Counted from the stretch's first letter, positions 1 to 37,079 are shown. The stretch is 64,000 nucleotides of DNA from Hippopus hippopus (GCA_946811185.2 OX328105.1:45322845-45386844), one strand, 5' to 3'. Notes: a model not told the origin generated them from the sequence alone. A program made the numbers and translations.

Positions 1-1720
1 CTAACAAAAGTTTAAAGAATATTGGACTGTAATTATAGTACAAAAGGTTTTTCCAAGATTTGACCTTGTGACCTAGTTTTTTATCCAACATGACCCATTT
101 TCATACTAGTCTAAGAAATTATCAAGACAAACAATCTGACCGAATTTCAAGATTATTGGACTGAAAATGTGGCCTCTAGAGCATACACATGGTTTTTCAA
201 GGATGAAACTTGGTGACCTAGTTTTTATTCCACGTGACCCATTTTCAAACTCATGCAAGATATCATCAAGGCAAACATTCTAACAGAAGTTTAAAGAATA
301 TTGGACTGTAATTATAGTACAAAAGGTTTTTCTAAGATTTGACCTGGTGACCTAGTTTTCGACCTGACATAGCCCATTTTCGAAATCCTCCGAGATATTA
401 TCAAGACAAACATTCTGACAGAATTTCAAGATTATTGGACTGAAAATGTGGCCTCTAGAGCTTACATAAGGTTTTTCTAAGATTTGACCTGGTGACCTAG
501 TTTTTGACCTGACATGACCCATTTTCAAACTTATCCAAGCTATCATCATGACAAACATTCTGACCAACTTTAAAGAGCATTGGACTGAAAATGTGGCTTC
601 TGGAGTGTACACAATGTTTTTCAAAGATTTGACCTAGTGACCTAGTTTTGGACCCCACATGGCCAACTTTCAAACTCGTCTGCGATATCATCAAGACAAA
701 CATTCTGACTAAATTTCAAGAGTATTGGACATAAAATGTGGCTTCTGGAGCTTACACAAGATTTTTTTAAGATATGACCTAGTGACTTAGTTTTTGACCT
801 AACATGGCCCGTTTTCAAATTTGTCAGAGAGTTCATCAAGACAAACATTCTGACCAACTTTCAAGAGAATGGGACTGAAAATGTGGCCTCTAGAGCATAC
901 ACAATGTTTTTCTAAGATTTGACCTGGTGACCTAGTTTTCGACCTGACATAGCCCATTTTCGAAATCCTCCGAGATATTATCAAGACAAACATTCTGATC
1001 AATTTTCAAGAGTATTGGACTGAAAATGTGGCCTCTAGAGCATACACAAGGTTTTTCTAAGATTTGACCTGGTGACCTAGTTTTTTACCCGACATGTACC
1101 ATTTTTGAACTCAACCGAGATATCATCAAGGCAAACATTCTGACTAACTTTCAGGAGTATTGGATTGAAAATATGGCCTCTAGAGCATACACAAGGTTTT
1201 TCTAAGATTTGACCTGGTGACCTAGTTTTTGACCCGTCATGGCCCATTTTCGACATCGTCCGAGATATCATCAAGACAAAGATTCTGACCAACTTTCAGG
1301 AGTATTGGACAGAAAATGTGGCCTCTAGAGCATACACAAGGTTTTTCTAAGATTTGACCTGGTGACCTAGTTTTTGACCCGACATGACCCATTTTCGAAC
1401 TCGTTCAAGATATTATCAAGGCAAACATTCTGACCAAGTTTCATGAGTATCTGACAGAAAATGTGGCCTCTAGAGCATACACAAGAATTTTCTAAGATTT
1501 GACCTAGTGACCTAGTTTTTGACCCAACATGACCCATTTTCAAAGTCGTCCGAGATATCATCAAGACAAACATTCTGACCAAGTTTCACAAGAATCGGAC
1601 TGAAAATGTGGCCTCTAGAGTGTACACAAGGTAAAAGTTGACAACGCATGACGCATGATGGATACCAGACACAGCACGATCACAATAGCTCACCATGAGC
1701 ACTTCGTGCTCAGGTGAGCT
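1..1720. mobile_element. Pearl/HINE-like element: 145-bp tandem repeats and 3' hairpin
   Basis: About eleven copies of a 145-bp unit (TTTGACCTGGTGACCTAG ... GACAAACATTCTGACC ... AAAATGTGGCCTCTAGAG) run from position 1 to about 1630. A short unique tail follows, ending in a stem-loop at 1687-1720 (AGCTCACC-a-TGAGCAC, loop TTC, GTGCTCA-GGTGAGCT) and AAAAA. Tandem cores with a terminal hairpin are known in bivalve pearl and Helentron-associated elements; that assignment is inference. The 5' end is off the window. Confidence 0.7.
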
Positions 1721-1726
1721 AAAAAT

Positions 1727-1955
1727 CGCAGACGACAAAATAAATGTGACTAAAAAATGGAAATTTGTTTTTGGAAGGGTGGAGTGCATTGTGGGAAAAG
1801 GAGGAAATGCTGGTTACCAGTATTTTTTTTCTTTTTCCAACAAGGTTTTCTTCTCTTTGAAAGACAAATCCAATCATTTAAGTCTCATTTAATTTTTTGT
1901 CTGCAAATATTTTTCGTTGTAGACATACTTTAAGTTGTCATCTGGTAAAGGGTTT
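1727..1955 (-). mobile_element. Pal-TTAA copy fused to the HINE-like tail
   Basis: Mixed: the left arm has GCAGACGAC and the right end TCTGGTAAAGGGTTTA. The outer left end is missing and it abuts the hairpin tail ending at 1720. Confidence 0.6.
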
Positions 1956-2046
1956 AAGCAAGGTGGTATATTTGTGTGCTTCAATATTCAAGCTTTGACT
2001 GCTGATTGACCTTCCAAAGATTCAAAAGACTTACAAATAATTCTGT

Positions 2047-2258
2047 TGATCCCTTTACCACATTATCCCGAGTTTTAACCACCTTGAGGAGGGTAAATAA
2101 AAAAATGCTGATAGTCAGCATTTCCCCCTTTTAACGCAATGTTTTTACCCTTTCAATAACAAATTCCATTATTTCAAAAACTTTTAGTTTGCCCCCTGCA
2201 ATATTTTAATGTTTTCAATTGGGACTGGTCTTAAATTATTTTCATCTGGTATAAAGGA
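2047..2258 (+). mobile_element. Pal-TTAA copy, degenerate core
   Basis: CCCTTTACCACATTATCCCGAG at the left; the core palindrome is shortened to AATGCTGATAGTCAGCATT. Lies in the CIC intron downstream of exon 13. Confidence 0.7.
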
Positions 2259-2301
2259 AAAAGACCTATGCCTACAACTACATAAAGGTTGAAATACTTA
2301 C

Positions 2302-27158
<24,857 letters not shown>

Positions 27159-27286
27159 CTGAAATAAATACCTCGACAAATAAATAGCTGGTCAATAATT
27201 TTACCATATAGGTATATTGGTCAGCATGTGGCTTGACAGTCTTTTCAAACTTTTGCAGCCAACACTTGGCAACATCAGTGCTTTGT

Positions 27287-27507
27287 TAACTCTTTACCAA
27301 ACGACAAAATTTTAGACCTATTCAAATTGAAAGCATTTGCAGACATCAAAATAAATGTGACACAAGAATTGAAATTTGTTTTGGGAAGGGTAGAAAACAT
27401 TGTGGGAAAAGGAGAAAATGCTGGTTTAAAGCATTTTCTCCTTTTCCCACAATGTTTTCCACAGCTAAGGCTCATTAAAAGTCAAGATTGTAAGGTAAAA
27501 TGCTAAC
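27287..27507 (-). mobile_element. Pal-TTAA copy
   Basis: Full core; the exact centre is mutated (GCTGGTTTAAAGC). Confidence 0.85.
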
Positions 27508-28050
27508 AGTGTTAATGAAGACAACCATGCACATAACATGCAGTCTGATCTCTACCTCACACCATTTATAGTATTGTATTTTCAGAACATGATGGCTCTA
27601 GCAACCTAAAACTGCAGATGACACACCCAAAGTGGCTTAAATGGGATTTGTCTTTGACAGTAGGAAATATTGTGGGAAAAGGAGACAATGCTGGTTATTA
27701 GCTAATAATTAACAATGTACAATAGATGTAAAAGTCAATGGACATTCATTCATTCACTCAAACATTTCACCATTAGAGCACTGAATAAATATAATAGACA
27801 ATTCAACCTAAAAATAAGATCAAAATAATTGCAATTTCAAGTATAGATCAGATATCACACTGCACATTTTATGTTAATGAATACCTGTGACCAAGTGCTT
27901 TGTAACTAGATCAGAAAAAACATTCAAAGGGCCACAACTCCCTACTCTAAGTTTGAAAAAAAAAACAAAAGAATACTGCACAAATAGTTTGCCTCAGCTG
28001 AGATTTGAACAAAAGACTTTCAAAACCATACATGTATTTCATCTTCTGTG

Positions 28051-29785
28051 TTTAACCCATTCCCACACAATCCCCAGTTTTAATGACCCAAGGAAATAAA
28101 ACTTTTGAAAACATTGTGGGAAAAGGAGAAAATGCTGGCAGCCAGCATTTTCTCCTTTTTCTACAATGTTTTCTGACCTTTCAGAAACAAACCAATTATT
28201 TGAGCCACACTTAATATTTCGTCTGCTAATGCTTTCAATTTGGACAGGTCCACAATTTTGTCGTTTTGGTAAAGAGTTAAATCTTTACTACCAGTAATCA
28301 ACAAACTTTTAGGCTGGTATAATTGAAAGCACTTGTAAGCAACAAATTAAATGTTGCACAAATGCACAAATTATGAAATATGTCCGGGGGCGTGGGGGGT
28401 TAAAAAATATTGTGATATTGTGGGAAAAGGAGAAAATGTTGGTAACCAGCATTTTCTCCTTTTCCCACTATGTTTTCAATGTTCCTTTTCCTTGGAATCT
28501 TTAAAGCTGGGGATTGTGTGATAAAGGGTAAAAACAAAAAAGATGCTATTCTTTTGCGGCACTGATGCTTCGCTGAGTGACTTGTGTTGCATTTTATTTT
28601 GTCTCATAATGGGCCTTTTGTAGTTATGGGTGAGGTGATTCAAATTCATGGAAGGCTATTCTACGCCCACACATGAAAACCTGCACATATAACGATAAAT
28701 CCATACCCTTAACAGTAAACTCTTTACCACATGACAGAATTTAAGACTGGTCCAAATTGAAAGCACATGAAGACGATAGATTTACTCTTTACCAAAGGAC
28801 AAAGTTTTAGAATGGTCCAAATGGGAAGCTTTGCAGAATTTAATGCAGCACATATGAAATTTGTCTTTAACTCTACCACACAATACCGAGTTTTAACGAC
28901 CCTGAAGAATAAAGCCTTATGAAAACATTGTGGGAAAAGGAGAAAATGGTGGTAACCAGCATTTTCTCCTTTTTCCACAATGTTTTCTACCCTTTCTGAT
29001 ACAATTTTTTACACTTGAGCTACAGTAAAATTGTCGTCTGCAACTACTTTCAATTTGGATCAGTCTAACATTTAGTCATTTGGTAAACAGTTAAAAGAGT
29101 AGAAAACATTGTGGAAAGAAGAATTCTATCATTTGAGCCATATTTAAATTGTCGTCTGCAAATGCTTTCAATTTCGACAAGTATAAATTTTTCTTGTGTG
29201 ATAAAGAATTAAATGTGGCTTAACCCTTTGCCAAATGACAAAACTTCTGGCTTGCCTAGTTGAAAGTTTTTGCACACAACACAATAACTGTAACTCAAAA
29301 GTAGGAATTCACCTTTGGAAGGATGGAAAAAGGAGAAAATGCTGGTAGCTAGAACTTTTCCTTTTCCCATAATGTTTTCAAAAGGCCTTTTCCTTGGGGC
29401 CTTCAAAACTCGGGACTGGTTAAATAGTGGGTTTAAAGGGTAGAAAACATTGTTAGAAAAGGAGAAAATTCTGGATACCAGCATATTTTCCTTTACCCAC
29501 AGTGTTTTCAAAAGTTTCCCTTCCAAAAGTCATTAAAACACCAGATTGTGTGTTAACTCCTTACCAAGCAATCATGACCTTTAACGACCCTGAGGAAGAA
29601 GGCTTTTGACAACATACTAGGAAAAGGAGAAAAAAATGCTGGTAACCAGCATTATCTCCTTTTCCCACAATATTTTCTATCCTAGTAAGGACTACTTTCG
29701 TCATTTGCGTCACCTTTTATTTTCTGCCTGCAAATGCTTTCAATTTGGACATGTCCAAAATTTTGTTGTTTAGTAAAGAGTTAAC
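28051..29785. mobile_element. Dense Pal-TTAA array
   Basis: Copies at 28051-28281 (+), 28282-28533 (-, carrying a GGGGGCGTGGGGGG insert), 28718-28869 (fragment interrupted by the next), 28867-29093 (+), 29095-29212 (fragment), 29219-29430 (-), 29432-29570 (-, truncated) and 29553-29785 (+). The unit 28534-28717 is unrecognised. Confidence 0.75.
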
Positions 29786-30015
29786 CCTTTACAACAAATC
29801 CCCAACTTTACTGTGTCGACAAACATGCTAGAGCAGGTATAATTTTTGCAATTGATGATTTACTTTTTTTGTCTTGAATAAAGTAAAAAAAGAAAGGTTA
29901 TCAATCTAAGGGGTTTACAAGCTTTCAAACATTCCAACAGCCTTCCAAAGCCGCCCCCACCCCTGTTCCAACCGCTCCGATACTTCAAGGTAAAATGTTG
30001 ACAGTTTATTCCTCT

Positions 30016-30242
30016 TAACCCTTTACCACACAATCCCGAGTTTTAACGACCCTGAGAAAGAAAGCTTTTGAAAACATTGTGGGAAAAGGAGAAAATGCTG
30101 GTAACCAGCATTTTCTTCTTTTCTCACAATGTTTTCTCATCTTTTACAGACAAATCCCAATACTTGTGCCACATTTACTATGTCCTTTGGAAAAGCTTCC
30201 AATTTGGATCTGCATAAAATTTCGTTGTGCGGTAAAGAGTTA
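30016..30242 (+). mobile_element. Pal-TTAA copy, close to consensus
   Basis: TTAACCCTTTACCACACAAT through CGGTAAAGAGTTAA; a partial copy abuts it at 30240-30360. Confidence 0.9.
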
Positions 30243-30469
30243 ACTATCTACCATACAATCCTGAACTCTAACAACAAGGCTTTTACAACTATCAAGGAAA
30301 ATAGACAAAATGCTAGTTAGTAGTTACCACTACTGTTTCCCTTTCCTGAAATGTTTTCTACCATTTTAACACTTACAAGGCTGAATTAATGTAATTGAGC
30401 ATTTCAATTAATCAAAAAATCCTAAATACCAAATTTTCATTGTTGTTATGGCCAGAATATGTAACAAAG

Positions 30470-30542
30470 TAGCGGATAGTGTAGATCCAAGATCAGACTG
30501 CATGTTCAGTGCAGTCTGATCTTGATCTACACTATCTGCAAA
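30470..30542. repeat. MITE-3 hairpin, good copy
   Basis: GTGTAGATCCAAGATCAGAC and GTCTGATCTTGATCTACACT around CATGTTCAGTG. Confidence 0.85.
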
Positions 30543-30714
30543 AACAACTTAAATCTGTTCTAGCACTTTATGGGAAAAAGGCAAGTTTCATTATTTGAGC
30601 CAGGCCAAATTTTTTAGCTGCAATGACTTTTAATTTGGAAGAGTCCATAATTCTTTCATCTAGTACAGGGTTAATACCTGCATAGCTGTTTGTTATCAAG
30701 CTGCTTGTAACATC

Positions 30715-30962
30715 ATATGGCCTGCAACACGCGGAAAAGGGCATTTGCGCAGGCAAATCCGAAACGACACTTTCCGTTTTTATGTAATTTTCTGTTTTGC
30801 GTAAATCATCTGTAACACAAAATCTAATGTAGTCGTAATGTACAGTCTAATGTAGTCGTAAAGTGTAGTCGTAAATCTAATGCACGGAAGGCACAGGCTG
30901 ATCCGAGACGACACTTTACGCAAATGTCCAAATGCCCTTTTTCGCATGTTGCAAGCCATATA
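30715..30962. mobile_element. Palindromic MITE, GGCCTGCAACACGC ends
   Basis: Termini GGCCTGCAACACGCGGAAAA and (inverted) GGCTTGCAACATGCGAAAAA enclose imperfect arms including GAGACGACACTTTACGC. It lies in the putative CIC first intron and serves as the uninterrupted reference for the copy split at 50-54 kb. Confidence 0.75.
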
Positions 30963-30968
30963 ACACCT

Positions 30969-31656
30969 AACTCTACCAGACAACCAAATCTTAAACTTGT
31001 CAAAAGTGAAAGCATTTGCAGTTGACAATGTAAACGTAACTGGTTGATGGGGTTTATGTCTGAAAGGTTAAAAAACTGAGGTAAGAGGAGATAATGCTGG
31101 TTTATACCAGCGTTTTCTCCTGTTCTCACCCTTTTTTTCTGCCCTTTCTTAGTCAAACCTCATTATCGGAGCAAAATTTACCTGGTCATATGCAAATACT
31201 TTCAAAAGAGACAAGTCTCAAAGTTTGTTTTGTGGCATAGAGTTATGGTTGGACTGCATAGAACATAATGTCTGTCCATTCCAGACTTGTGATGCATGTA
31301 CTGGCAAGTACAACCATACTTTTTTTTCCCATTTTTTAATTATTGACTGGAAAAGTAGTCCTAATATCCACAAAAGACGTCTCATGCAGGGTCCTTGAAA
31401 CTCAAGATTGTGTAGTGAAGGGTTAAAACAAATTATACAGTTCTAAAAATAGCATTGTGCAGCAATGGGTTCACCATTTACTAGCCAATCCCATAATATA
31501 ACGACCCTGATGAAAAGGACTTTTGAACACATTGTGGCAAAAGGAGGTAACCAGCATTTCTTTTCTTTTCCAACAATGTTTTCTACTCTTTCAAAGATAT
31601 AGATCCCATGATTTGAGCCACACTGTATGCAAATGATTGCAATGTTGACAAGTTTA
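30969..31656. mobile_element. Two diverged Pal-TTAA copies
   Basis: 30969-31244 (-; centre TGGTTTATACCAGC) and 31468-31656 (+; palindrome shortened). Confidence 0.65.
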
Positions 31657-31657
31657 A

Positions 31658-32791
31658 CAAGAGGGCCATGATGGCCCTGTATCGCTCCACTGGCTTTTTA
31701 ACCCTTTACCACACAAATCGAAGAGTTAATGACCCTGACAGAGAAGGCTTTCAAAAACATCGTGAGAAAAGGACAACATGTTGTCAGCCAGTATTTTCTC
31801 CTTTTTCCACAACGTTTCCTAACCTATCAAAGACAGAAATAGTCATTTAGGCTACATTCAATTTGTCTTTTTGCAATGGCTTTAAACTTGGTACAGTAAA
31901 AAAATTCTGTCATTTCTTAAAGAGTAAAATTAACGTATCATGCGCTTAATTGGCAATGACAGAGACATACAGCATAAAAAGTCTGTATGGTAATAAACTT
32001 ATTTTGAAAACATAACCTCCATCCCAGCCCGCCAAACAAAAAACAGTCATATCTTTTTAAATGCAAAGATAATGTCAGTGAATACAAGCAGGTTTATTCA
32101 TTAGCATGAAAGGTAAAGTTCTGAAAAATTTGAGTGATAGAAACCTTACTTTAAATTAAACATTCCATTCATGTGAGCATAACCATTAGCATCAATATAA
32201 ATCACTCTCCCTTAAAACAGAACATTTCCTCTCCAAAAAACTTGAATACCAACATCAAATAATGTATAACTGCAGTTTGATAATCAAGGGAGGTAAATAG
32301 TAACAAACTTTATCTTATATAATGAGTTATTTCCCTTGATTACTATTTTAAATTACAGTCACTATATAAGCCCATGCTAAACTTGTGATCTCCGTGGCAG
32401 AGCCAATTTTGACCCCAGGGCTATAATATGAAGGAATTTGATAGTGGTCCATTAGATAAAGCTACATGCCAAATTTGGTAGCCCTGGGCCTTATGGTTTC
32501 AGACAAGAAGATTTTCAAAGATGTTCAATATTTTTCAGTTTTGTTGCCATGGCAACCAGAGTTTTTGAAGGAATCAAATTCTTTCAAGAAATTCTAAACA
32601 GGACCATGGCAGGATCATTTCTGTGAAGTTTCATCAAATTTGGATGGGTAGTTTCAGAGAAGAAGAAGTTTGAAAAAAAAGTTAACACGCGCAACGGACA
32701 GACAGAAGGATGCACGCACGGGTGTACGGACGCTCGACGGACACCGGGCCATGACATAAGCCCGCTGGCCTTCGGCCGGTGGAGCTAAAAA
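31658..32791. mobile_element. HINE-like element with nested Pal-TTAA insertion
   Basis: Opens AACAAGAGGGCCATGATGGC (itself a small hairpin) and CGCTCCACTGG. Closes at 32758-32791 with GCTGGCC-TTC-GGCCGGTGG then AGCTAAAAAT, the same tail architecture as the element ending at 1720. Between are CAGACAGAAGGATGCACGC-type and GGACGCTCGACGG segments. A Pal-TTAA copy interrupts it at 31697-31926. Confidence 0.55.
31697..31926 (+). mobile_element. Pal-TTAA copy nested in HINE-like element
   Basis: TTAACCCTTTACCACACAAA begins inside the HINE-like sequence just after GCTCCACTGG. Confidence 0.75.
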
Positions 32792-32807
32792 TTAATTTGG
32801 GTTCAAA

Positions 32808-33939
32808 TTATTGGATTTGTCTTTGAAGGGTAAAAAAATTGTGAGGAAAAGGAGAAATGTTAGTTTCCAGCTAGAAACAAGTATTTTCTCCTTTTCCAAC
32901 GATTTTTTCGAAAGCTGAAAGAATCTCAGCGTCATCAAAACTCAAGCTGTGGTGAAGAGTTAACAATATGCAGAATGATATAGTTTTGCAAGAACAATAA
33001 TTATGACTGCAAAGCAGAACACTGGCATAAGAAGAGAAAAGAGAATGGTAACATTATGAACCATAATAAAACAGTAAGCGTCAGCTGATCCAATTCGCAA
33101 CTGTTTTTCACTTGATTAAAGCCATTTAGAGCTAAACAAAGGCATTCCAAATATACATATATAATCTATACCTAGTGGCATGTATGTACTTATACGCTGA
33201 ATTGCCCACATAGAAAGCTATGTGTAAGGTTTTAGTCTTTTTCCACTCAACTGAGAAAGAAATATGTTTGCCTGTTTGGTATATCATGTTTTCAACAATA
33301 TTTCAGTTACGTCACAGCAACCAGTATTCCGATGAATGCATTCCTGGTATATTTTTAAACCTTTAACAATTGGTCCAAATGACAAAATTTTAGACTTGTC
33401 CGAATTGAAAGCACTTGTAAATGGCTAATTGAATCTTGCCTAGATGGTGGTATATGTACCAGAAAAGATGGAAAAAATTGTTGGAAAAGGAGGAAATACT
33501 GGTTACCAGTATATTCTCCTTTACCATTGTTTAACTCTTTACCATACAATCCTGAGTTTAAACAACCATGTGCAAGAAGCCTTTTGAAAACATTGTGGGA
33601 AAAGGAGAAAATGCTGGTAACCAGCATTTTCTCCTTTTCACACAACGTTTTCTGTCATATTAAAGACAAGTTCCATGTTTTTCAAAACATTTATTGTCTT
33701 CAAAAGCTTTTAACTCTTTACTACACGACAGCATTTTAGACTACACCAAACTGAAAGCATTTGCAGACATCAAAATTTGTCTAGCTCAAATGATAATTTC
33801 TGTCTTTGATAGGGCTGAAAACATTGTGGGAAAAGGAGAAAATGCTGGTTACCAGCATTTTCTCCTATTCCCACCATGTTCTCAAAAGGCCTCTTCCCCA
33901 GGGTCATTAAAACTCACGATTGTGTGGTAAAGGGTTAAG
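32808..33939. mobile_element. Pal-TTAA copies
   Basis: 32808-32965 (-; left end missing), 33357-33530 (-; cut by the next), 33530-33710 (+), 33709-33939 (-; full). A SINE fragment lies at 33275-33352. The stretch 32966-33270 is unrecognised. Confidence 0.75.
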
Positions 33940-34191
33940 GTGGACAAGGGTAAAATTTTGTCATCTGGTAAAGAGTTAACCGTTAACCATACACTAATAT
34001 CTTGGACTAGTCCATAATGGAAGCTTTTGTAGACTGCAATTTAATTGTTATGGGATCTGTCTTTAACCCTATACCACATAACAAAAATTTAGACTTGTCC
34101 AACTTGAAAGTATAAAATTTTGCAGACGACAATTTAAATGTCCCTCCGACATTCTGTCTCAGCCAATCAGATTGCTAGTGGTTTATTGTAT

Positions 34192-34715
34192 TCTATGGCG
34201 ATTAATGCTGTTTTCAATATTATTTAACTCTTTACCAAACAAAAAAAATTTTGAACTCAACTAAATTGAAAGCATTTGCAGACGACAAATTTTTGTAGCT
34301 CAAAAGAGGATTTCTGTCTTGGATAGGGCAGAAAACATTGTAGAAAAAGGAGAAAATGCTGGTTACCAGCATTTTCTCCTTTTCACACGATGTTTTCAAA
34401 AGGCCTTCTTTCTCAAGGTCGTTTAAACCTGGGATTGTGTGGTAAAGAGTTAAGTTATATCATGGCAGCCACTGCACTAATAATGCATGCATTTTCTGGA
34501 GTTTCTTTTTACCCATACTTTATCCTTCTCAAGCCACTGGCTGCTTTTCCACATGACTATTTTCGAAACAATGATCAGTGGTGAGAGAGGAATGAACACT
34601 GTCACATTGACTATCACCAATCTTTGGAAAGAAATTACTTGAGCTAGGGGTTCGAACCAACAATCCCCTGGTCTTAAGTCCTGTTTGCTACTGACTGTGC
34701 TATAGGGGCTTGGCT
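34192..34715 (-). mobile_element. tRNA-headed SINE interrupted by Pal-TTAA
   Basis: ATTAATGCTGTTTTCAATAT (left) and GTTATATCATGGCAGCCACT (right) flank the MITE at 34224-34453. The head, reversed, includes a GGTTCGAACC-like motif near 34650. Confidence 0.8.
34224..34453 (-). mobile_element. Pal-TTAA MITE, full copy nested in a SINE (reference copy)
   Basis: TTAA at both ends (34224-34227 and 34450-34453) encloses CTCTTTACCA ... TGGTAAAGAG perfect termini. The core is an almost perfect 60-bp palindrome centred on GCTGGTTACCAGC. Flanking sequence is the tail region of a reverse-oriented SINE, cleanly split, so TTAA is the duplicated target. TTAA plus CYCTTT termini resemble piggyBac-class elements. 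Orientation labels below: '+' reads TTAACCCTTTACCACACAATC with a GGTAACC centre; '-' is its complement. Confidence 0.9.
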
Positions 34716-34809
34716 GCTAGTTACAGGATTAAGACATAAAATTCTAGCTGCAAAAACTGTACACAAATCAATGCTTCTGACACGTAAGAGAGGTTTTTTT
34801 CTGACAAAA

Positions 34810-35948
34810 AATAAACCTGGCTCAGTTGATCAGATTTCTTTTTGAAAGGGTAAAAAAATTGTTGGCAAAGAAGCAAATGCTGATAAACAGCTGATAAACA
34901 ATTTTTTTTTCAAACAATAATTATTTCATAAGCCATTTCTCCTAGGGTAATAAAAGATAAACTTGTTAACTCATTACCACATAATCCTGATTTTTGACGA
35001 CCCTGAGGAAGAAAGCTTTGAAAACATTGTGGTATAAAGGAGAAAATGCTGGTAACCAGCATTTTCTCCTTTTCCCACAATGTTTTCTACTCTGTCAAGG
35101 ACAAATATTGTCAAGATTTTTTATTTGGCAAATCAGAAAAAAGCTTAGATGAAATGCTGACTGTAGTACTTGCAAAAGAAGTAAAAAGTAAAAGAAACTG
35201 CAGGTAAGTATAACTGAAGTAATGTTGAAAACAGCATTAAACAAGTAAACTCTTTACAAAGTTACAAAATATTTGAAAGCTTTGGCGGCTACAGGGGACA
35301 CACCAAATGTGGCTCATTTGACAGGCTTTGTCTTTGGAAGCGAAGAAAACATTGTGGGGAAAAGGTGAAAACGCTACCTACTTTTTCCCACAATGTTACC
35401 AAATGCCTTCTACCTTAGGACCTTTAAACACAGGATTGTATGGTATTAAAAAGGTTGACTGGAAGACAGATCTATGCACTGAAATGGATAGTCTAGTTAC
35501 AGCATTAATGTTTTACAACACAATCCTGTGTTTCAACGACCCTGAGAAAGCTTTTGAAAACATTGTGAGAAAAAGAAAAAATGCAGGTAACCAGCATTTT
35601 CTCCTTTTCCCAGAATGTTTTCTACCCTACCAAAGAAAAACTTCAATTTTTGAGTCACATTTATTTTGACATTTGCAAATGCTTTCAATCTGGACGATCC
35701 TTTACCACACAATCACGACTTTTAACAACCCTGAGAAAGAAAGCTTTTTAAAACATTGTGGGATAAGGAGAAAATGCTGGTAACCAGCATTTTCTCCTTT
35801 TCCCACAATGTTTTCTCCCCTTACCAAATCAAATTTCTATTTTTGATTCCCATTTATTTTGTCGTCTGCAAATGCTTTCAATTTAGACTAGTCTAGAATT
35901 TTGTTGTTTGGTAAAGAGTTAAATTTTGTTGTTTGGTAAAGGGTTAAA
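34810..35948. mobile_element. Pal-TTAA copies
   Basis: 34810-34966 (degenerate), 34967-35132 (+; right end lost), 35245-35453 (-), 35505-35697 (+; right end lost where the next begins) and 35697-35948 (+; terminal GGTAAAG duplicated). Confidence 0.75.
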
Positions 35949-36165
35949 AGAAGCCCAGTCAATTCCTGCCATTGGATAATTTCAATGGAGAAAAAGTTGT
36001 GGCTTTAAAGTTACATCTAAACTTATTTTTAGCCAGTTTTCAACCCCTTTCATCTTTGTTTTATAAAACTATAATTTTTCTTATTTTAGTGCTAAATGGT
36101 ACCCTTAACGTTTGTAAGGTTGCCAAGATTACAAATGATCAAAAAAGCATTTCATTATTTTGAGA

Positions 36166-36372
36166 TCTTACGAACAAAGTCCGTAACAAAGAAACAAATG
36201 AACAAATGCATGGCAGAAATACAGGTACCGGCCAGGATTCGAACCTAGAACGCCCTGACAAAAGGCCAATACCATAACCACTGAGCTAAAGAGAATTTTC
36301 CCTAATGCAGTTGTTAAGTATTGTATTTAAATCAGGATGAAGCCATGCATGAAGGAGTGGTCTCCCATAACA
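36166..36372 (-). mobile_element. tRNA-derived repeat, copy 1
   Basis: The reverse complement has TTTAGCTCAGTGGTTATGG and CTAGGTTCGAATCCTGGCC, A- and B-box-like, followed by a unique body. Confidence 0.8.
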
Positions 36373-36487
36373 CACCCCCTCTTAAAGTCATCATTTATTG
36401 ATGTCTCAAAGCCTTATTAGGCAGAAAGTCCGTTTTGGACAACAAATGGGATTAATGGCTCAATGGCCAATCACGGACGAGCCCCCA

Positions 36488-36694
36488 TCTTACGAACGAA
36501 GTCCGTAACAAAGAAACAAATGAACAAATGCATGGCAGAAATACAGGTACCGGGCAGGATTCGAACCTAGAACGCCCGGACGAAAGGCCAATGCCATAAC
36601 CACTGAGCTAAAGAGAATTCTCCCTAATGCAGTTGTTAGGTATTGTATTTAAATCAGGATGAGGCCATGCATGAAGGAGTGGTCTCCCGTAACA
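36488..36694 (-). mobile_element. tRNA-derived repeat, copy 2
   Basis: Nearly identical to copy 1, differing at roughly a dozen positions, same orientation, 115 bases apart. Confidence 0.8.
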
Positions 36695-37079
36695 GAGATC
36701 ATCAAAGAAATAAATGTTGTTGTTTCCCTTTTTAAATCAAAGACTTTTGACGTATGTTTGTAATACAAAGCATGTAAGAATGAAAGTGTGTACAAATTAT
36801 AATGTATCCAACTTTGGTGGAATCCAGCTATAGATTTCTGTGACCCTCCGCCAATGTTTACAGCTTCGACTTTGACTCAGTTTTCTATTCACCAATAGGT
36901 TCTTTGGACAAATGTTTTGAGTTTCTTTATTACAGTACACCATAATTAACCATAATTTATCTATGCATACACAACTGACTAAATTCTGAACCATTCTATA
37001 GTCTATAAAATTAAACAGCATCAATTCCTCTCAGGCTGTAAGGATGTATCTTTAAGAAAACTCTACCTCAGAATCACTC

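Noticed and set aside
497..1582. Series of 67-71-residue minus-strand open frames with similar sequences
   Set aside because: They recur every 145 bp because the tandem repeat unit happens to be open; no start context, splice pattern or known protein.
1..2301. Further CIC exons at the left edge
   Set aside because: The minus strand there is tandem repeat and MITE; no acceptor followed by a conserved frame in the required phase was found.
31478..35700. Many short frames reading ENIVGKGENAGYQHFLLFPQ-like peptides
   Set aside because: All are translations of the Pal-TTAA core palindrome and appear wherever the MITE occurs, in both orientations.
36230..36300. Functional tRNA genes at 36.2, 36.6, 41.5, 41.8 and 53.0 kb
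   Set aside because: Box-like motifs are present, but acceptor stems do not pair, no T-run terminator follows, and each sits in a repeated SINE-like body.
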